From Sphingobium limneticum (GTDB lineage Bacteria > Pseudomonadota > Alphaproteobacteria > Sphingomonadales > Sphingomonadaceae), in NCBI RefSeq assembly GCF_008710155.1, contig NZ_VYPZ01000024.1:1-57782 (forward strand): a DNA stretch of 57,782 nucleotides. The letters are read 5' to 3'. Both the position numbers and the translations under genes were made by a program. Shown here one piece after another: positions 1 to 8,010 of the stretch. How positions within the stretch are numbered: position 1 is the stretch's first letter; each line of letters starts with the position of its first letter. The notes under the pieces were generated by a model. It saw only the letters and a list, made by a program, of their open reading frames with translations, was not told the origin of the DNA and ran no database searches.

Positions 1-8
1 CGCATGTT

Positions 9-40
9 GGTTCCTTCGACTTGTTGAGGTCGAGGGAACC
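9..40. repeat. Hairpin upstream of the helicase fragment
   Basis: Arms GGTTCCTTCGAC (9-20) and GTCGAGGGAACC (29-40) pair over 12 positions with one G-T wobble and an 8-nt loop. It sits just before the ribosome-binding site of the next gene. No T-run follows, so it could be the tail of an upstream gene or a dispersed palindromic element. Confidence 0.6.
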
Positions 41-61
41 GTAATTATCTGGAGTGAAATC

Positions 62-1939
62 ATGGAAAACCGAAGGAAACCTGCGCCTCCTGCCGCCACG
101 CTCGACATAAACTGCGACTGCAAAGAAGCGATGATCGATTACCTCAGGACGGCCTTTCCGGTCCGCATGATGCAGATCATCAAGGGGAGCGACGATGCGG
201 AACGCTCCGAACTGATGGTCGACGAGGCTGGCAACCCGGTCTTCTGCCAGGCGGCGCTCGCCATGCGTGACGAGATGATCGAGGCGCTTTGTGCCCTGCC
301 GCCAATTGGCTCGGCGCTCGATGAAATCATCCGGCATTTCGGCACCGACGCCGTGGCGGAAGTGACCGGACGAACCCGGCGGCTCATTGTCGACGCAAAT
401 GGCCGCCAGCGTGTCGAAAGCCGGGGCGGTCGAAGCAACATCGTTGAGGCTGAAGCCTTCATGTCCGGGGCCAAGCAGATACTGGTATTCTCCGACGCCG
501 GCGGCACGGGCCGGAGCTACCATGCCGACCGCAACTGCAAATCAGCCGGGCGTCGGCGGATACATTTCCTGCTGGAGCCTGGATGGCGCGCGGCAAACGC
601 CATTCAGGGTCTTGGTCGCTCCAACCGCACCAATCAGGCCAGTGCGCCCGTCTTCAGGCCAGTGACCACGGATTGCCGGGGCGAGCGTCGCTTCATCAGC
701 ACCATTGCGCGGCGGCTCGACAGCCTGGGGGCGCTGACCCGTGGACAGCGACAGACAGGCGGACAGAATATGTTCGACCCCTCGGACAATCTCGAAAGCG
801 ATTATGCCCGCGATGCGCTCATCCAGTGGTACCATCTTCTCTACCGTGGCAAGCTCACAAGCACTACCCTTGCCGCCTTCATCGACATGACGGGCCTGCG
901 TCTCCTGGACAAGGAAAGCGGCGGTCTGCTCGATGATCTCCCGCCTATCCAGCGATGGCTCAATCGCCTGCTGGCTCTGCGGATAAAGACCCAGAATGCG
1001 ATCTTCGAAGAATATATGGCCCTGATCCAGGCGCGCATCGATGCGGCCCGGGAGGCCGGGACGCTCGATGTCGGCGTCGAAACCATGCAGGCAGAGCGCA
1101 TGGCTCTCCTCGACGAGCAGGTCCTGCGGCGTGATCCTGTGACGGGCGCCGAGACTCGGCTCAGCCGCATTGAACTGCATTTTCGCAAGCGTGCCCTCAG
1201 CCTCGCCCAGCTGGAACTTGACTATGGCGGTGTCGAAGTCATTCGGCTGCGCAACGGCCGGTCGGGGCGCGTTGCACTCCAGGTGCCAAGCTGGAGCAGC
1301 ATGGACAATGACGGCAACCCGATCACCATGTGGCAGCTCGTTCGGCCAACAGGCCGCGACCGCATCCGCGATACCGTCCTTCAGGAGAGCCTCTGGTCTC
1401 CTGTAGAAAAGGAGGAGTTCGAACGCCTCTGGGACATAGAGGTTGAAGAAACCCGATCGAAGCTCGACGTTGAAACGATCAGTATGGCAACCGGCCTCCT
1501 GCTTCCGGTCTGGGACCGCCTTCCTGATGACGATATGCGGGTCTGGCGGGTTACTGACGCGGAAGGCAACTCGCTGCTCGGACGCATCATTTCGCCCTAC
1601 GGACTAGAGAAACTCGCCCGTGCGTTCGGTGTAGACACGTCCACTGTGCTGAGCCCAGCGGAGATGATCTCTGGCGCCAGAGGGCGGCAAGGGGTTCCGA
1701 TCGTCGGCATGGATACTGCACGACTGATGCAGGTCCATGTGAACGATGCGCGACGGCTCGAAATTCGCGATTTCCCTGCCGCACGACGGGATTGGCTGAA
1801 GTCGATCGGCTGTTTCACTGAGATCATCAATTACAAGACGAGGCTGTTTGTGCCCACTGACCGTGCCGAGGCCATCCTCGACCAGATCATGCGCACGGGG
1901 GAGCAATGGAGACGGCTTGCCGGCGCGAAGGCCGCCTGA
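62..1939 (+). CDS. Strawberry-notch-type helicase, C-terminal half
   Basis: This 625-aa protein matches the C-terminal half of strawberry-notch (SNO) superfamily-2 NTPases carried by large alphaproteobacterial plasmids and ICEs. Helicase motif VI is seen as GLGRSNRT (residues 183-190), preceded by a FSDAGGTGRSYHAD segment, and followed by the SNO-specific C-terminal region. The N-terminal RecA-like half with Walker A is absent. ATG at 62 has GGAG 7 nt upstream. The frame stays open to the window edge, but the 60 nt before the ATG have low third-position GC and contain a hairpin, so they do not look coding. The gene may be split, with the other half upstream of the window, or the start may lie off-window. 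Next gene follows after 114 nt. Family call fairly sure; start less so. Confidence 0.75.
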   Translation: MENRRKPAPPAATLDINCDCKEAMIDYLRTAFPVRMMQIIKGSDDAERSELMVDEAGNPVFCQAALAMRDEMIEALCALPPIGSALDEIIRHFGTDAVAEVTGRTRRLIVDANGRQRVESRGGRSNIVEAEAFMSGAKQILVFSDAGGTGRSYHADRNCKSAGRRRIHFLLEPGWRAANAIQGLGRSNRTNQASAPVFRPVTTDCRGERRFISTIARRLDSLGALTRGQRQTGGQNMFDPSDNLESDYARDALIQWYHLLYRGKLTSTTLAAFIDMTGLRLLDKESGGLLDDLPPIQRWLNRLLALRIKTQNAIFEEYMALIQARIDAAREAGTLDVGVETMQAERMALLDEQVLRRDPVTGAETRLSRIELHFRKRALSLAQLELDYGGVEVIRLRNGRSGRVALQVPSWSSMDNDGNPITMWQLVRPTGRDRIRDTVLQESLWSPVEKEEFERLWDIEVEETRSKLDVETISMATGLLLPVWDRLPDDDMRVWRVTDAEGNSLLGRIISPYGLEKLARAFGVDTSTVLSPAEMISGARGRQGVPIVGMDTARLMQVHVNDARRLEIRDFPAARRDWLKSIGCFTEIINYKTRLFVPTDRAEAILDQIMRTGEQWRRLAGAKAA

Positions 1940-2053
1940 GGGCGCGATGACCAGTCAGGCGAGCAGAAGGAAAGGGGGGGTGGGGAAGGGCGGCGGCGAA
2001 GCGCGGCTGGAAGCTGCGCGGGATCGCCAACTCTCCTACCTCCGGAGGCTTCC

Positions 2054-3244
2054 ATGAACGCACTATCTCCTGCCCCGCGCCAGCAGGCGCAGCCCTATCG
2101 CGTCGATATATCCCGCGGGACCAATATTTCTCGCGTCTCGTCCGAATGGTTTAATCGCCCCCAGGATGAGCGTTACCTCTCGCTGGACGATCTCTATGCC
2201 AGTGTGCGCTCGCGCGCCGAGCGGGCGACGACGCGGATCATCGAGAGCCGGACGGTACGTGTCGAAGCCCGTAGCGACGAGCCCGAGCGACTTTCGCTCG
2301 TTGTTCCCGGTGACAGCGCGCCAGTTGCGCCTACCAACTGGTCGTTCGGGCAGCTGTGCAGTCTGGTGGGCGCCCCGGCCTCCTATCTGCGGCAACTTCC
2401 GGGCGCGCTCGCCGGCATCAACCTCCAGCATGGCCTCATCCGCCATCCGGCCGAGCATGTGAAACTGCTTCAGACGCACGAGGGTCGCGCTGAGCTGCGG
2501 GCGGTCACTGGACCGGACTATGGTCGCATCTGGGATCATGAGCTGGTCGCCGCAGTGATGAAAATCGCGGGCAATGGCACGGGCGACACAAGGTGGAAGG
2601 TGCCGGGCGTGCTCGATTGGGGTTCGATGACCTACAACCCCTGTGTCGATGTGACGAGCGACACGACCACCCTTTATGCTTCGGACAGGGATGTGTTCCT
2701 ATTCCTGGTCGACGATCTCAACCCGATCGAGGCCGGCCGATTGCCCAATGGCGAGCCGGATCTCTATTTTCGCGGATTTTATTGCTGGAACTCAGAGGTC
2801 GGCTCCAAGTCACTGGGGATAGCCACTTTCTACCTCCGTGCGGTCTGTCAGAACCGCAATTTGTGGGGCGTCGAAAACTTCCAGGAAGTGAATATTCGGC
2901 ACTCCAAGTTCGCGGCGAACCGCTTCGCCCATGAGGCGGCGCCAGCGCTCGCGCACTTCGCCGAGAGTTCGCCTCGCTCGTTTATCGACGGGATATCGGC
3001 GGCGCGCTCAGCCATCGTCGCGCGCAAGGACGGGGACCGGGAAAGCTTCCTGCGCAAGGAAGGCTTTTCCAAGGCCGAGACTGCCAAGGTGATTGCGACG
3101 GTCCTGGCTGAAGAGGGGCATCCTCCGGCTTCGGTTTATGATTTCGTTCAGGGTATCACCGCCCTCGCACGCAGCCGCCCGCATCAGGACGGACGCCTGG
3201 AACTCGAAGGCAAGGCCCGCAAGCTGCTCGAACGCGCGCGCTGA
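2054..3244 (+). CDS. DUF932 domain-containing protein
   Basis: 396 aa. The protein has the features of the DUF932 / phage-plasmid-like protein family: an N-terminal region with a W-S-F-G-Q-L-C segment near residue 97, a central F-R-G-F-Y-C-W-N-S-E-V-G motif near 240, and C-Q-N-R-N-L-W-G soon after. Members are found on conjugative plasmids and phages; the biochemical role is unknown. A perfect GGAGG lies 6 nt before the ATG, which fixes the start. It sits between the SNO fragment and a cysteine-rich hypothetical in the same orientation, a usual neighbourhood for such backbone genes. Confidence 0.85.
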   Translation: MNALSPAPRQQAQPYRVDISRGTNISRVSSEWFNRPQDERYLSLDDLYASVRSRAERATTRIIESRTVRVEARSDEPERLSLVVPGDSAPVAPTNWSFGQLCSLVGAPASYLRQLPGALAGINLQHGLIRHPAEHVKLLQTHEGRAELRAVTGPDYGRIWDHELVAAVMKIAGNGTGDTRWKVPGVLDWGSMTYNPCVDVTSDTTTLYASDRDVFLFLVDDLNPIEAGRLPNGEPDLYFRGFYCWNSEVGSKSLGIATFYLRAVCQNRNLWGVENFQEVNIRHSKFAANRFAHEAAPALAHFAESSPRSFIDGISAARSAIVARKDGDRESFLRKEGFSKAETAKVIATVLAEEGHPPASVYDFVQGITALARSRPHQDGRLELEGKARKLLERAR

Positions 3245-3285
3245 GCGAGCCTGCACCATCCGACCAAAATTCAAGGAGATTTGTC

Positions 3286-3915
3286 ATGGCTCACATGACC
3301 ACCACGACGCGCGCCTATCGGATTGATGTCGACTTTTTCAGTGGGGGCGACCTCTTCGACTCCGGCACCATTTCTTTTCATATCGAGGACGGAGCGGACG
3401 TCTGGACCGCTGCTTATCTCGCAGCTGAGGCCTCGACCTATTTCGACCTGCGGATCCCGGATCTCGCCTACAGCTTCAGTTTCGTTCCGAGCTTTCCCGA
3501 CGAACCCGATCCGACATCGCCCACCGGCGGCCTCAAACCTGTCTGCAGGGACTGCGGTTGCGACATGCTCGCGTGCGACGCCAGCGCAAGATGGGACGTC
3601 CAGCGGCAGGCCTGGGCGATCTCCGGCGTCTACGACTGCACGTTCTGCGACCTTTGCAACGCGGAGAGCGATGATCTGGCTCGATGGGTACCGGCGGGTG
3701 ATCTCACACCCTTCGATCGCTTCACCGCCGCCTTGGCCGACGCGCTGTCCTATCCGGAATTAGCCTTCGATAGTATGTTCCACCTGTTCTGCGTCGATCA
3801 CGCGCTCACCCACACTGTCGAGGACGCTCGCGCCGAATGGATCGAAGCTGTGGCACGGCGATCATCGGCGAATCGCGTGGGCCGCCTTCCCAGTGGAGGA
3901 GATGATCATGCCTAG
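3286..3915 (+). CDS. Cysteine-rich hypothetical protein
   Basis: 209 aa, family not recognised. The N-terminal third (residues 10-70) is rich in beta-type aromatic and charged segments. The centre has two cysteine clusters, C87-x2-C-x-C-x4-C97 and C118-x2-C-x2-C124, which could form one or two zinc-binding knuckles. An AAGGAG site 7 nt before ATG supports the start. The 3' end overlaps the next reading frame by 8 nt, so the two are probably co-translated. Backbone gene of the mobile element by position; no function assigned. Confidence 0.7.
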   Translation: MAHMTTTTRAYRIDVDFFSGGDLFDSGTISFHIEDGADVWTAAYLAAEASTYFDLRIPDLAYSFSFVPSFPDEPDPTSPTGGLKPVCRDCGCDMLACDASARWDVQRQAWAISGVYDCTFCDLCNAESDDLARWVPAGDLTPFDRFTAALADALSYPELAFDSMFHLFCVDHALTHTVEDARAEWIEAVARRSSANRVGRLPSGGDDHA

Positions 3916-4254
3916 TTTGATACCAGATGCGGCATATGTACATCGCTTCAACGCGCATCTTGCTGAACTCAACTGGCCTGCGCTCGTCGCGTTGACTCGT
4001 CTCGATGCTCACTCCTGCATGCTGGAGCTGACGCCGAAGAGGAGAATTTCCTCGACCTCATTCCCGGAGACGCATCTCCGGACATGGCCGCAATTGCGTT
4101 CGGACTATACGCCCACGGTTATAGTCTGGGTGTCCGCGGCGGCGAAGAAGCTGCCTTTGCAAGGCTGCGGCATATCATCGGTGCAGGTGAGAACTTCTGC
4201 AAGAGCTCGATGCCCGAGGTGCCAGGGATGGCGACATTGGTGGAGACCATGTAG
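3908..4254 (+). pseudogene. Frameshifted hypothetical protein
   Basis: The frame starting at ATG 3908 (GGAGGA 7 nt upstream) gives a sensible start, MPSLIPDAAYVHRFNAHL, up to about 4010. After about 4027 the coding signal continues in another frame (D-A-E-E-E-N-F-L-D-L-I-P-G-D, then I-A-F-G-L-Y-A-H-G-Y and V-R-G-G-E-E-A-A-F-A-R-L) to a TAG at 4252. Neither frame alone makes a convincing protein; joined they give about 115 aa. The shift lies near 4005-4027. It could be a real inactivation or a sequence error. Family not recognised. It is the last backbone gene before the cargo block. Confidence 0.6.
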
Positions 4255-4283
4255 AACGCTCGGGCATAAAGACGAGGTGACTG

Positions 4284-5156
4284 CTAGCGGCCGAAAAAAC
4301 TCACAATTTCGAAATTGACTCGGTCAGGCTGCTCGAGATGAAGCCAGTGCGTCGCGCCGTCGATTGCGATGAAGTGGCCGTCGGCGCAGAGATCGAGTCC
4401 GGCCTCCATGACATGCCGTTCAAGGAAGCAGTCCTCGCTTCCCCAAACGATCAGGCTTGGAACACGGATGCGCGGGGTTTCGCTTTTCTTTCGGTGACGC
4501 AAAGCCCGATAGTAGTTCAGCATGGCTGCCAACGAGCCGCGTCGCCAAGCCTCGGCATAGTGATCGAGAGCCCCGGGCTCGAACGTGTCGCTATGCGCAC
4601 TTCCCTGCATGATCGCGCGCAGAGCCGCGAAGTCGAGCGCCCCCAGCATCGCCTCCGGAACCCTGGGGATCTGAAATGCAGCGACATACGAGCTGCGCAG
4701 CGCTTGCGTGGGATGTTTCAGCATCTGCCTGCGCCAGACATCGGCGTGTGGCCCATCCATCATCACGGCATGAGCGAGACGCTCAGAATGATATACCGCC
4801 ACCCACCAAGTGATGAGCGCTCCCAAATCATGCCCGACGATTTCGAAGCGTTCCGCGCCGTAGCCGTTAGCCAAGGTGAGGACATCGGCGACGAGGAGAT
4901 CAAGCCGGTAATGCTCGACGCCATCTGGCGCGTCGCTCGAATTATAGCCCCGCAGGTCCGGGACGATCACATGGTAGCCAGCGTCGGCGAGCGGCGAGAT
5001 CTGGTTGCGCCAAGCCCACCAGAATTCCGGAAAACCGTGGAGCAGAACCACGAGCGGCGCGCCGTCCTGTCCGGCTTCGACAACGTGCAGGTCAACGCCA
5101 TCACCAGTTCGGCGAGATTCCCGCCAGCCGGGTTTGAGCAGTGAGGAGGGCGCCAT
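4284..5156 (-). CDS. Alpha/beta hydrolase, epoxide-hydrolase-like
   Basis: 290 aa, the usual length for this family. H40-G-F-P-E supplies the oxyanion region, G-H-D110-L-G-A is the nucleophile elbow with aspartate (as in epoxide hydrolases and haloalkane dehalogenases rather than serine esterases), and D242 in W-G-S-E-D plus H270 in A-T-H-W complete the triad. The family attacks an epoxide or alkyl halide and forms an ester intermediate; the substrate cannot be told from sequence. No signal peptide, so cytoplasmic. No Shine-Dalgarno is visible, and a stress-type promoter (5165-5189) ends only about 10 nt before the ATG, suggesting a leaderless message. Divergent from the patatin gene. Confidence 0.85.
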   Translation of the reverse strand: MAPSSLLKPGWRESRRTGDGVDLHVVEAGQDGAPLVVLLHGFPEFWWAWRNQISPLADAGYHVIVPDLRGYNSSDAPDGVEHYRLDLLVADVLTLANGYGAERFEIVGHDLGALITWWVAVYHSERLAHAVMMDGPHADVWRRQMLKHPTQALRSSYVAAFQIPRVPEAMLGALDFAALRAIMQGSAHSDTFEPGALDHYAEAWRRGSLAAMLNYYRALRHRKKSETPRIRVPSLIVWGSEDCFLERHVMEAGLDLCADGHFIAIDGATHWLHLEQPDRVNFEIVSFFGR

Positions 5157-5164
5157 CCCGAGTC

Positions 5165-5189
5165 AACCGCGGGCGGATGCCGCCGTTCC
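5165..5189 (-). promoter_or_regulatory. EcfG-type (general stress) promoter
   Basis: Read on the minus strand: GGAAC (5189-5185), 16 nt, GGTT (5168-5165). This agrees with the alphaproteobacterial EcfG consensus GGAAC-N16/17-cGTT. The same spacing and GGTT occur before the DUF3606 gene. Predicted transcription start is at or next to the ATG of the hydrolase. Confidence 0.6.
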
Positions 5190-5273
5190 TGCCATTCACA
5201 TGGATCAGTCAGTTTTATGGAAGACCTGACGTGCTCGCCTTGACTATCGGGACGGTCGGGCGTTGGCGTTCAG

Positions 5274-6257
5274 ATGAACATGACTTTCCCATTCTCCGAG
5301 CATTGCCTCGCGCTCGTGCTGAGCGGCGGTAATGCACTCGGCGCCTTCCAAGCCGGCGCATGGTGCGCGCTCAAAGATCATGGCCTGCCGCCGGACTGGG
5401 TCGCTGGTGCGTCGGTTGGCGCGGTCAATGGCGCGATCATCGCCGGCAATCAGCCGGACAGGACCAAAGCCGCGCTCGAGATGTTGTGGCGTCCCGCCAG
5501 CGTCAGCTCTTCCTTCGACCTACAGCCGCTGGAAGAACCTCGGCACATGCAATCGGCCGTTGCATCGCTTACCTTCCGGCAGCCAAGATTGTTCAGCCCG
5601 CGTGCGCTGTATGGACTGTGGCTCAACCCCTCCAGCGATCCCGAGCCATCGAGCCTCTACGACGCGCTTCCGCTCGAGGCGACGCTCCGCCAGCTCGTCG
5701 ATTTCGATCGTATCAACCTGGGCGACACGCGTTTTTTCGCGACGGCGGTCGACATTGAGACCGGTGAGGATGTGGTGTTCGACAGCGCGGCCACTGCGAT
5801 AACGCCCGAGCATATCCGAGCCAGTGCCGCGTTGCTCCCGGTTTATCCGCCGGTCGAGATCGGCGGACGGCTGCTTGGTGACGCCGGAATTTCCATCAAC
5901 CTGCCGCTGGACTCGGTGATGGCGCAGCCGCAGGACAAGCCGCTGCTGTGCATTGCCATCGACCTCCTGCCGTTGCTTGCCCAGCGCCCGAAAACCCTCG
6001 GCGAGATATTCACCCGCGCGCAGGACCTCATGTTTGCGACACAGTGCCGCAGGGCGATCGCGGCATGGCAAGCGCTTTTCGCGCAGCGCTCAAAGCAAGG
6101 GGACAGCGCCTCGGTCACCCTCTTGTACCTTGCATATGCCGATCAGAGCGACGAGGTCAGCCTCAAGACATTTGACTTCTCGCCTGAGTCGGCAGCGCGA
6201 CTCTGGCAAGCCGGTTTCGACACGTTGACCGGGCATCGCGCCAGGTCTCAACGCTAG
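5274..6257 (+). CDS. Patatin-like phospholipase
   Basis: 327 aa. It has the patatin Ser-Asp dyad layout: glycine-rich oxyanion loop S-G-G-N-A-L-G-A-F (17-25), nucleophile elbow G-A-S47-V-G, and D203 in G-D-A-G-I-S. The family hydrolyses acyl esters of membrane lipids. No signal peptide or membrane segment is seen, so the enzyme is probably cytoplasmic or membrane-associated. It differs from longer bacterial patatins by lacking extra C-terminal domains. Start taken at ATG 5274; a second ATG 6 nt later is possible and neither has a strong ribosome-binding site. Divergent from the hydrolase gene with a 117-nt spacer. Confidence 0.85.
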   Translation: MNMTFPFSEHCLALVLSGGNALGAFQAGAWCALKDHGLPPDWVAGASVGAVNGAIIAGNQPDRTKAALEMLWRPASVSSSFDLQPLEEPRHMQSAVASLTFRQPRLFSPRALYGLWLNPSSDPEPSSLYDALPLEATLRQLVDFDRINLGDTRFFATAVDIETGEDVVFDSAATAITPEHIRASAALLPVYPPVEIGGRLLGDAGISINLPLDSVMAQPQDKPLLCIAIDLLPLLAQRPKTLGEIFTRAQDLMFATQCRRAIAAWQALFAQRSKQGDSASVTLLYLAYADQSDEVSLKTFDFSPESAARLWQAGFDTLTGHRARSQR

Positions 6258-6818
6258 GCTTTCCGCTCGGACGGCCCGGCCTGAACGTGCTCGCGTCCAT
6301 CGACCAGAACCGGCTCGCTCCTGTGAACAGGTCGATGGCTCCAATCGCCGGCTAGCCGGGCCGGGCTGTGAATGATCAACATCAGGTTGAGGTGAGAGCC
6401 GGCACGAACAGCGCCTCTCAGCAAAGATCCCGTCAGACCGGAAACTCTTACGATCGACTAAACCGAAGTAATGAGTCTATGAGACTACACGATTTCATCG
6501 TATGAAGCCGCCTGTTGAGAAACGCTAACCGTGGCGACGGCTGCCCTGGCACGGCATTCGCCACCGTGTTGTCGCGCGACGACGGAGCCAATCGCAGGGT
6601 AGAAAGGTAATGACCCACGATACGGCAAATACCTCGGCGATCGAGCGCGTCGCCCGCGTGGTCGCCGCATGGATGCCAACATCGATGCCAGCAACGATTA
6701 GGCCTTTTTGTAGCGTCATGATTCTGAGAGTGATCCGCAACAGGAGCGAAAGCCAAAATCGCAGGTTATTGCGGAAGGCAGGCAAACTCTGCCGACCGAT
6801 TACAGCGAAGGAAAAACC
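6258..6818. other. 561-nt spacer before hemerythrin gene
   Basis: No convincing gene. A 70-codon frame at 6610-6822 ends on the ATGA of the next gene and starts plausibly (MTHDTANTSAIERVARVVAAW) but becomes arginine-rich and unconvincing, perhaps a degraded gene. A possible EcfG-like promoter lies at 6743-6767. Confidence 0.4.
6743..6767 (+). promoter_or_regulatory. Possible EcfG-like promoter of hemerythrin genes
   Basis: GGAGC (one mismatch to GGAAC), 16 nt, GGTT, with the ATG of the hemerythrin gene 51 nt further on. The spacing equals that of the two better matches in this window, but the mismatch makes this weak on its own. Confidence 0.3.
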
Positions 6819-7349
6819 ATGACCAAGAAAGCGCAAGATGCGATCGCCTTGCTCAAGGCGGATCACCGTACTGTTGAGGAGCTGTTCGAGAAATTCGAGA
6901 GCGCCAAAGCTCCGACCAAGCAGGCGACGCTTGCGAAGCAGATTTGCACCGAGCTGATCATTCACACAATCATCGAGGAAGAAATCTTCTATCCGGCTCT
7001 CAAAGGCAAGATCGAAGACGACATGTATGACGAAGCGCATGTCGAGCATGATGGCGCCAAGCTGCTGATCAGTCAGATCATGGCCGGACAGCCTGGCGAG
7101 GACTTCTGGGATGCCAAGGTGACGGTTTTGTCCGAAGAAATCAAACATCACGTCCATGAAGAGGAGATGCCCAAAGAGGGCATGTTTGCGCAGGCGCGCG
7201 CGGCTGACGTGGATCTGGATGCACTCGGCGCTCAGATGGCTGAGCGCAAGGCCGAACTACAAGCCCAGTTCGAAGCCGATGGTCTGCCCACACCGACCAC
7301 TCGGACTCTCGGTCCCGTCGAGGTCGAGCTTGGAGCTCCCGTCGCCTGA
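6819..7349 (+). CDS. Hemerythrin HHE domain protein
   Basis: 176 aa. A four-helix HHE cation-binding domain covers roughly residues 5-145, with the histidine/acid pattern expected for a di-iron site: L-K-A-D-H-R-T-V-E, I-H-T-I-I-E-E-E-I-F-Y-P-A-L, E-H-D-G-A-K and H-H-V-H-E-E-E-M-P. Such stand-alone proteins bind oxygen, sense iron/oxygen or protect from oxidative and nitrosative stress; which applies is unknown. An AAGGA box 6 nt upstream supports the ATG. It is followed after 41 nt by a second hemerythrin-domain gene, likely one transcript. Confidence 0.88.
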   Translation: MTKKAQDAIALLKADHRTVEELFEKFESAKAPTKQATLAKQICTELIIHTIIEEEIFYPALKGKIEDDMYDEAHVEHDGAKLLISQIMAGQPGEDFWDAKVTVLSEEIKHHVHEEEMPKEGMFAQARAADVDLDALGAQMAERKAELQAQFEADGLPTPTTRTLGPVEVELGAPVA

Positions 7350-7390
7350 TACGTCGCGATCAGGATGCACGCCCTTGAACGGAGAAAACT

Positions 7391-7930
7391 ATGTCCATCA
7401 TCGACAAGGCCATAGCGGCCATCACACCGCCCGAAAGTGAAGAAGCGCGTGCCAAGGCCCGAGCGAAAGCTGAGAAAGCCGCCCAGCCAGGCGACTGGCT
7501 ATCGCAAATTTTGACCCACCATCGGGAGATCGAGACACAGTTTGCGGCGGTCAAAGCGGCAAATGATCCGGCGTCCCGACGTGCCGAGCAGAAAAAACTT
7601 GGACTATTGCTGACCGCCCACTCCATTGCGGAAGAAGCGGCTGTATACCCGGCTCTCGCTGCTGATCATCAGGTTGGCCATGCTGAATTGGCGTATCAGG
7701 AACAGTCGGCCGCCAAAATGGAAATGGGCCTGCTGGAGCGTGTCGATCCCATGAGCCAGGATTATATGGACAAGCTTGAGCACATTGAAGGCGCAGTTGC
7801 CCACCACGTCTATTCCGAGGAAGGCACCTGGTTCACCAAACTGGCAGAGTCGGCTTCTTCCGAAGAGTTGGCGCTCGTCACGGCGCGCTACAGCGAGGAA
7901 TATGCACGATATATGGACACCCGACCCTGA
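7391..7930 (+). CDS. Hemerythrin HHE domain protein, second copy
   Basis: 179 aa. The N-terminal 30 residues are Ala/Lys/Glu-rich, then an HHE-type domain: L-T-H-H-R-E-I-E, T-A-H-S-I-A-E-E-A-A-V-Y-P-A-L, E-Q-S-A-A-K-M-E-M-G and A-H-H-V-Y-S-E-E-G-T-W-F. It is only distantly similar to the gene before it, so this is an old pair rather than a recent duplication. Soluble, no signal peptide. GGAG lies 7 nt before the ATG. A bidirectional hairpin 33 nt after the stop separates it from the convergent kinase gene. Confidence 0.85.
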   Translation: MSIIDKAIAAITPPESEEARAKARAKAEKAAQPGDWLSQILTHHREIETQFAAVKAANDPASRRAEQKKLGLLLTAHSIAEEAAVYPALAADHQVGHAELAYQEQSAAKMEMGLLERVDPMSQDYMDKLEHIEGAVAHHVYSEEGTWFTKLAESASSEELALVTARYSEEYARYMDTRP

Positions 7931-7962
7931 AGCGATCCAGGTGAAGCCTGCGGCTATCTACG

Positions 7963-7991
7963 ATGGGTGCGTTGCGGTGCAACGCACCCAT
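7963..7991. terminator. Bidirectional hairpin between convergent genes
   Basis: Perfect 13-bp stem, ATGGGTGCGTTGC and GCAACGCACCCAT, with a 3-nt loop. It lies between the 3' ends of the hemerythrin operon and the KaiC-RR-kinase operon. There is no T-run, so termination is inferred from position and stem strength. Confidence 0.65.
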
Positions 7992-8010
7992 ACTGCGAAT
8001 GACAGGCACG

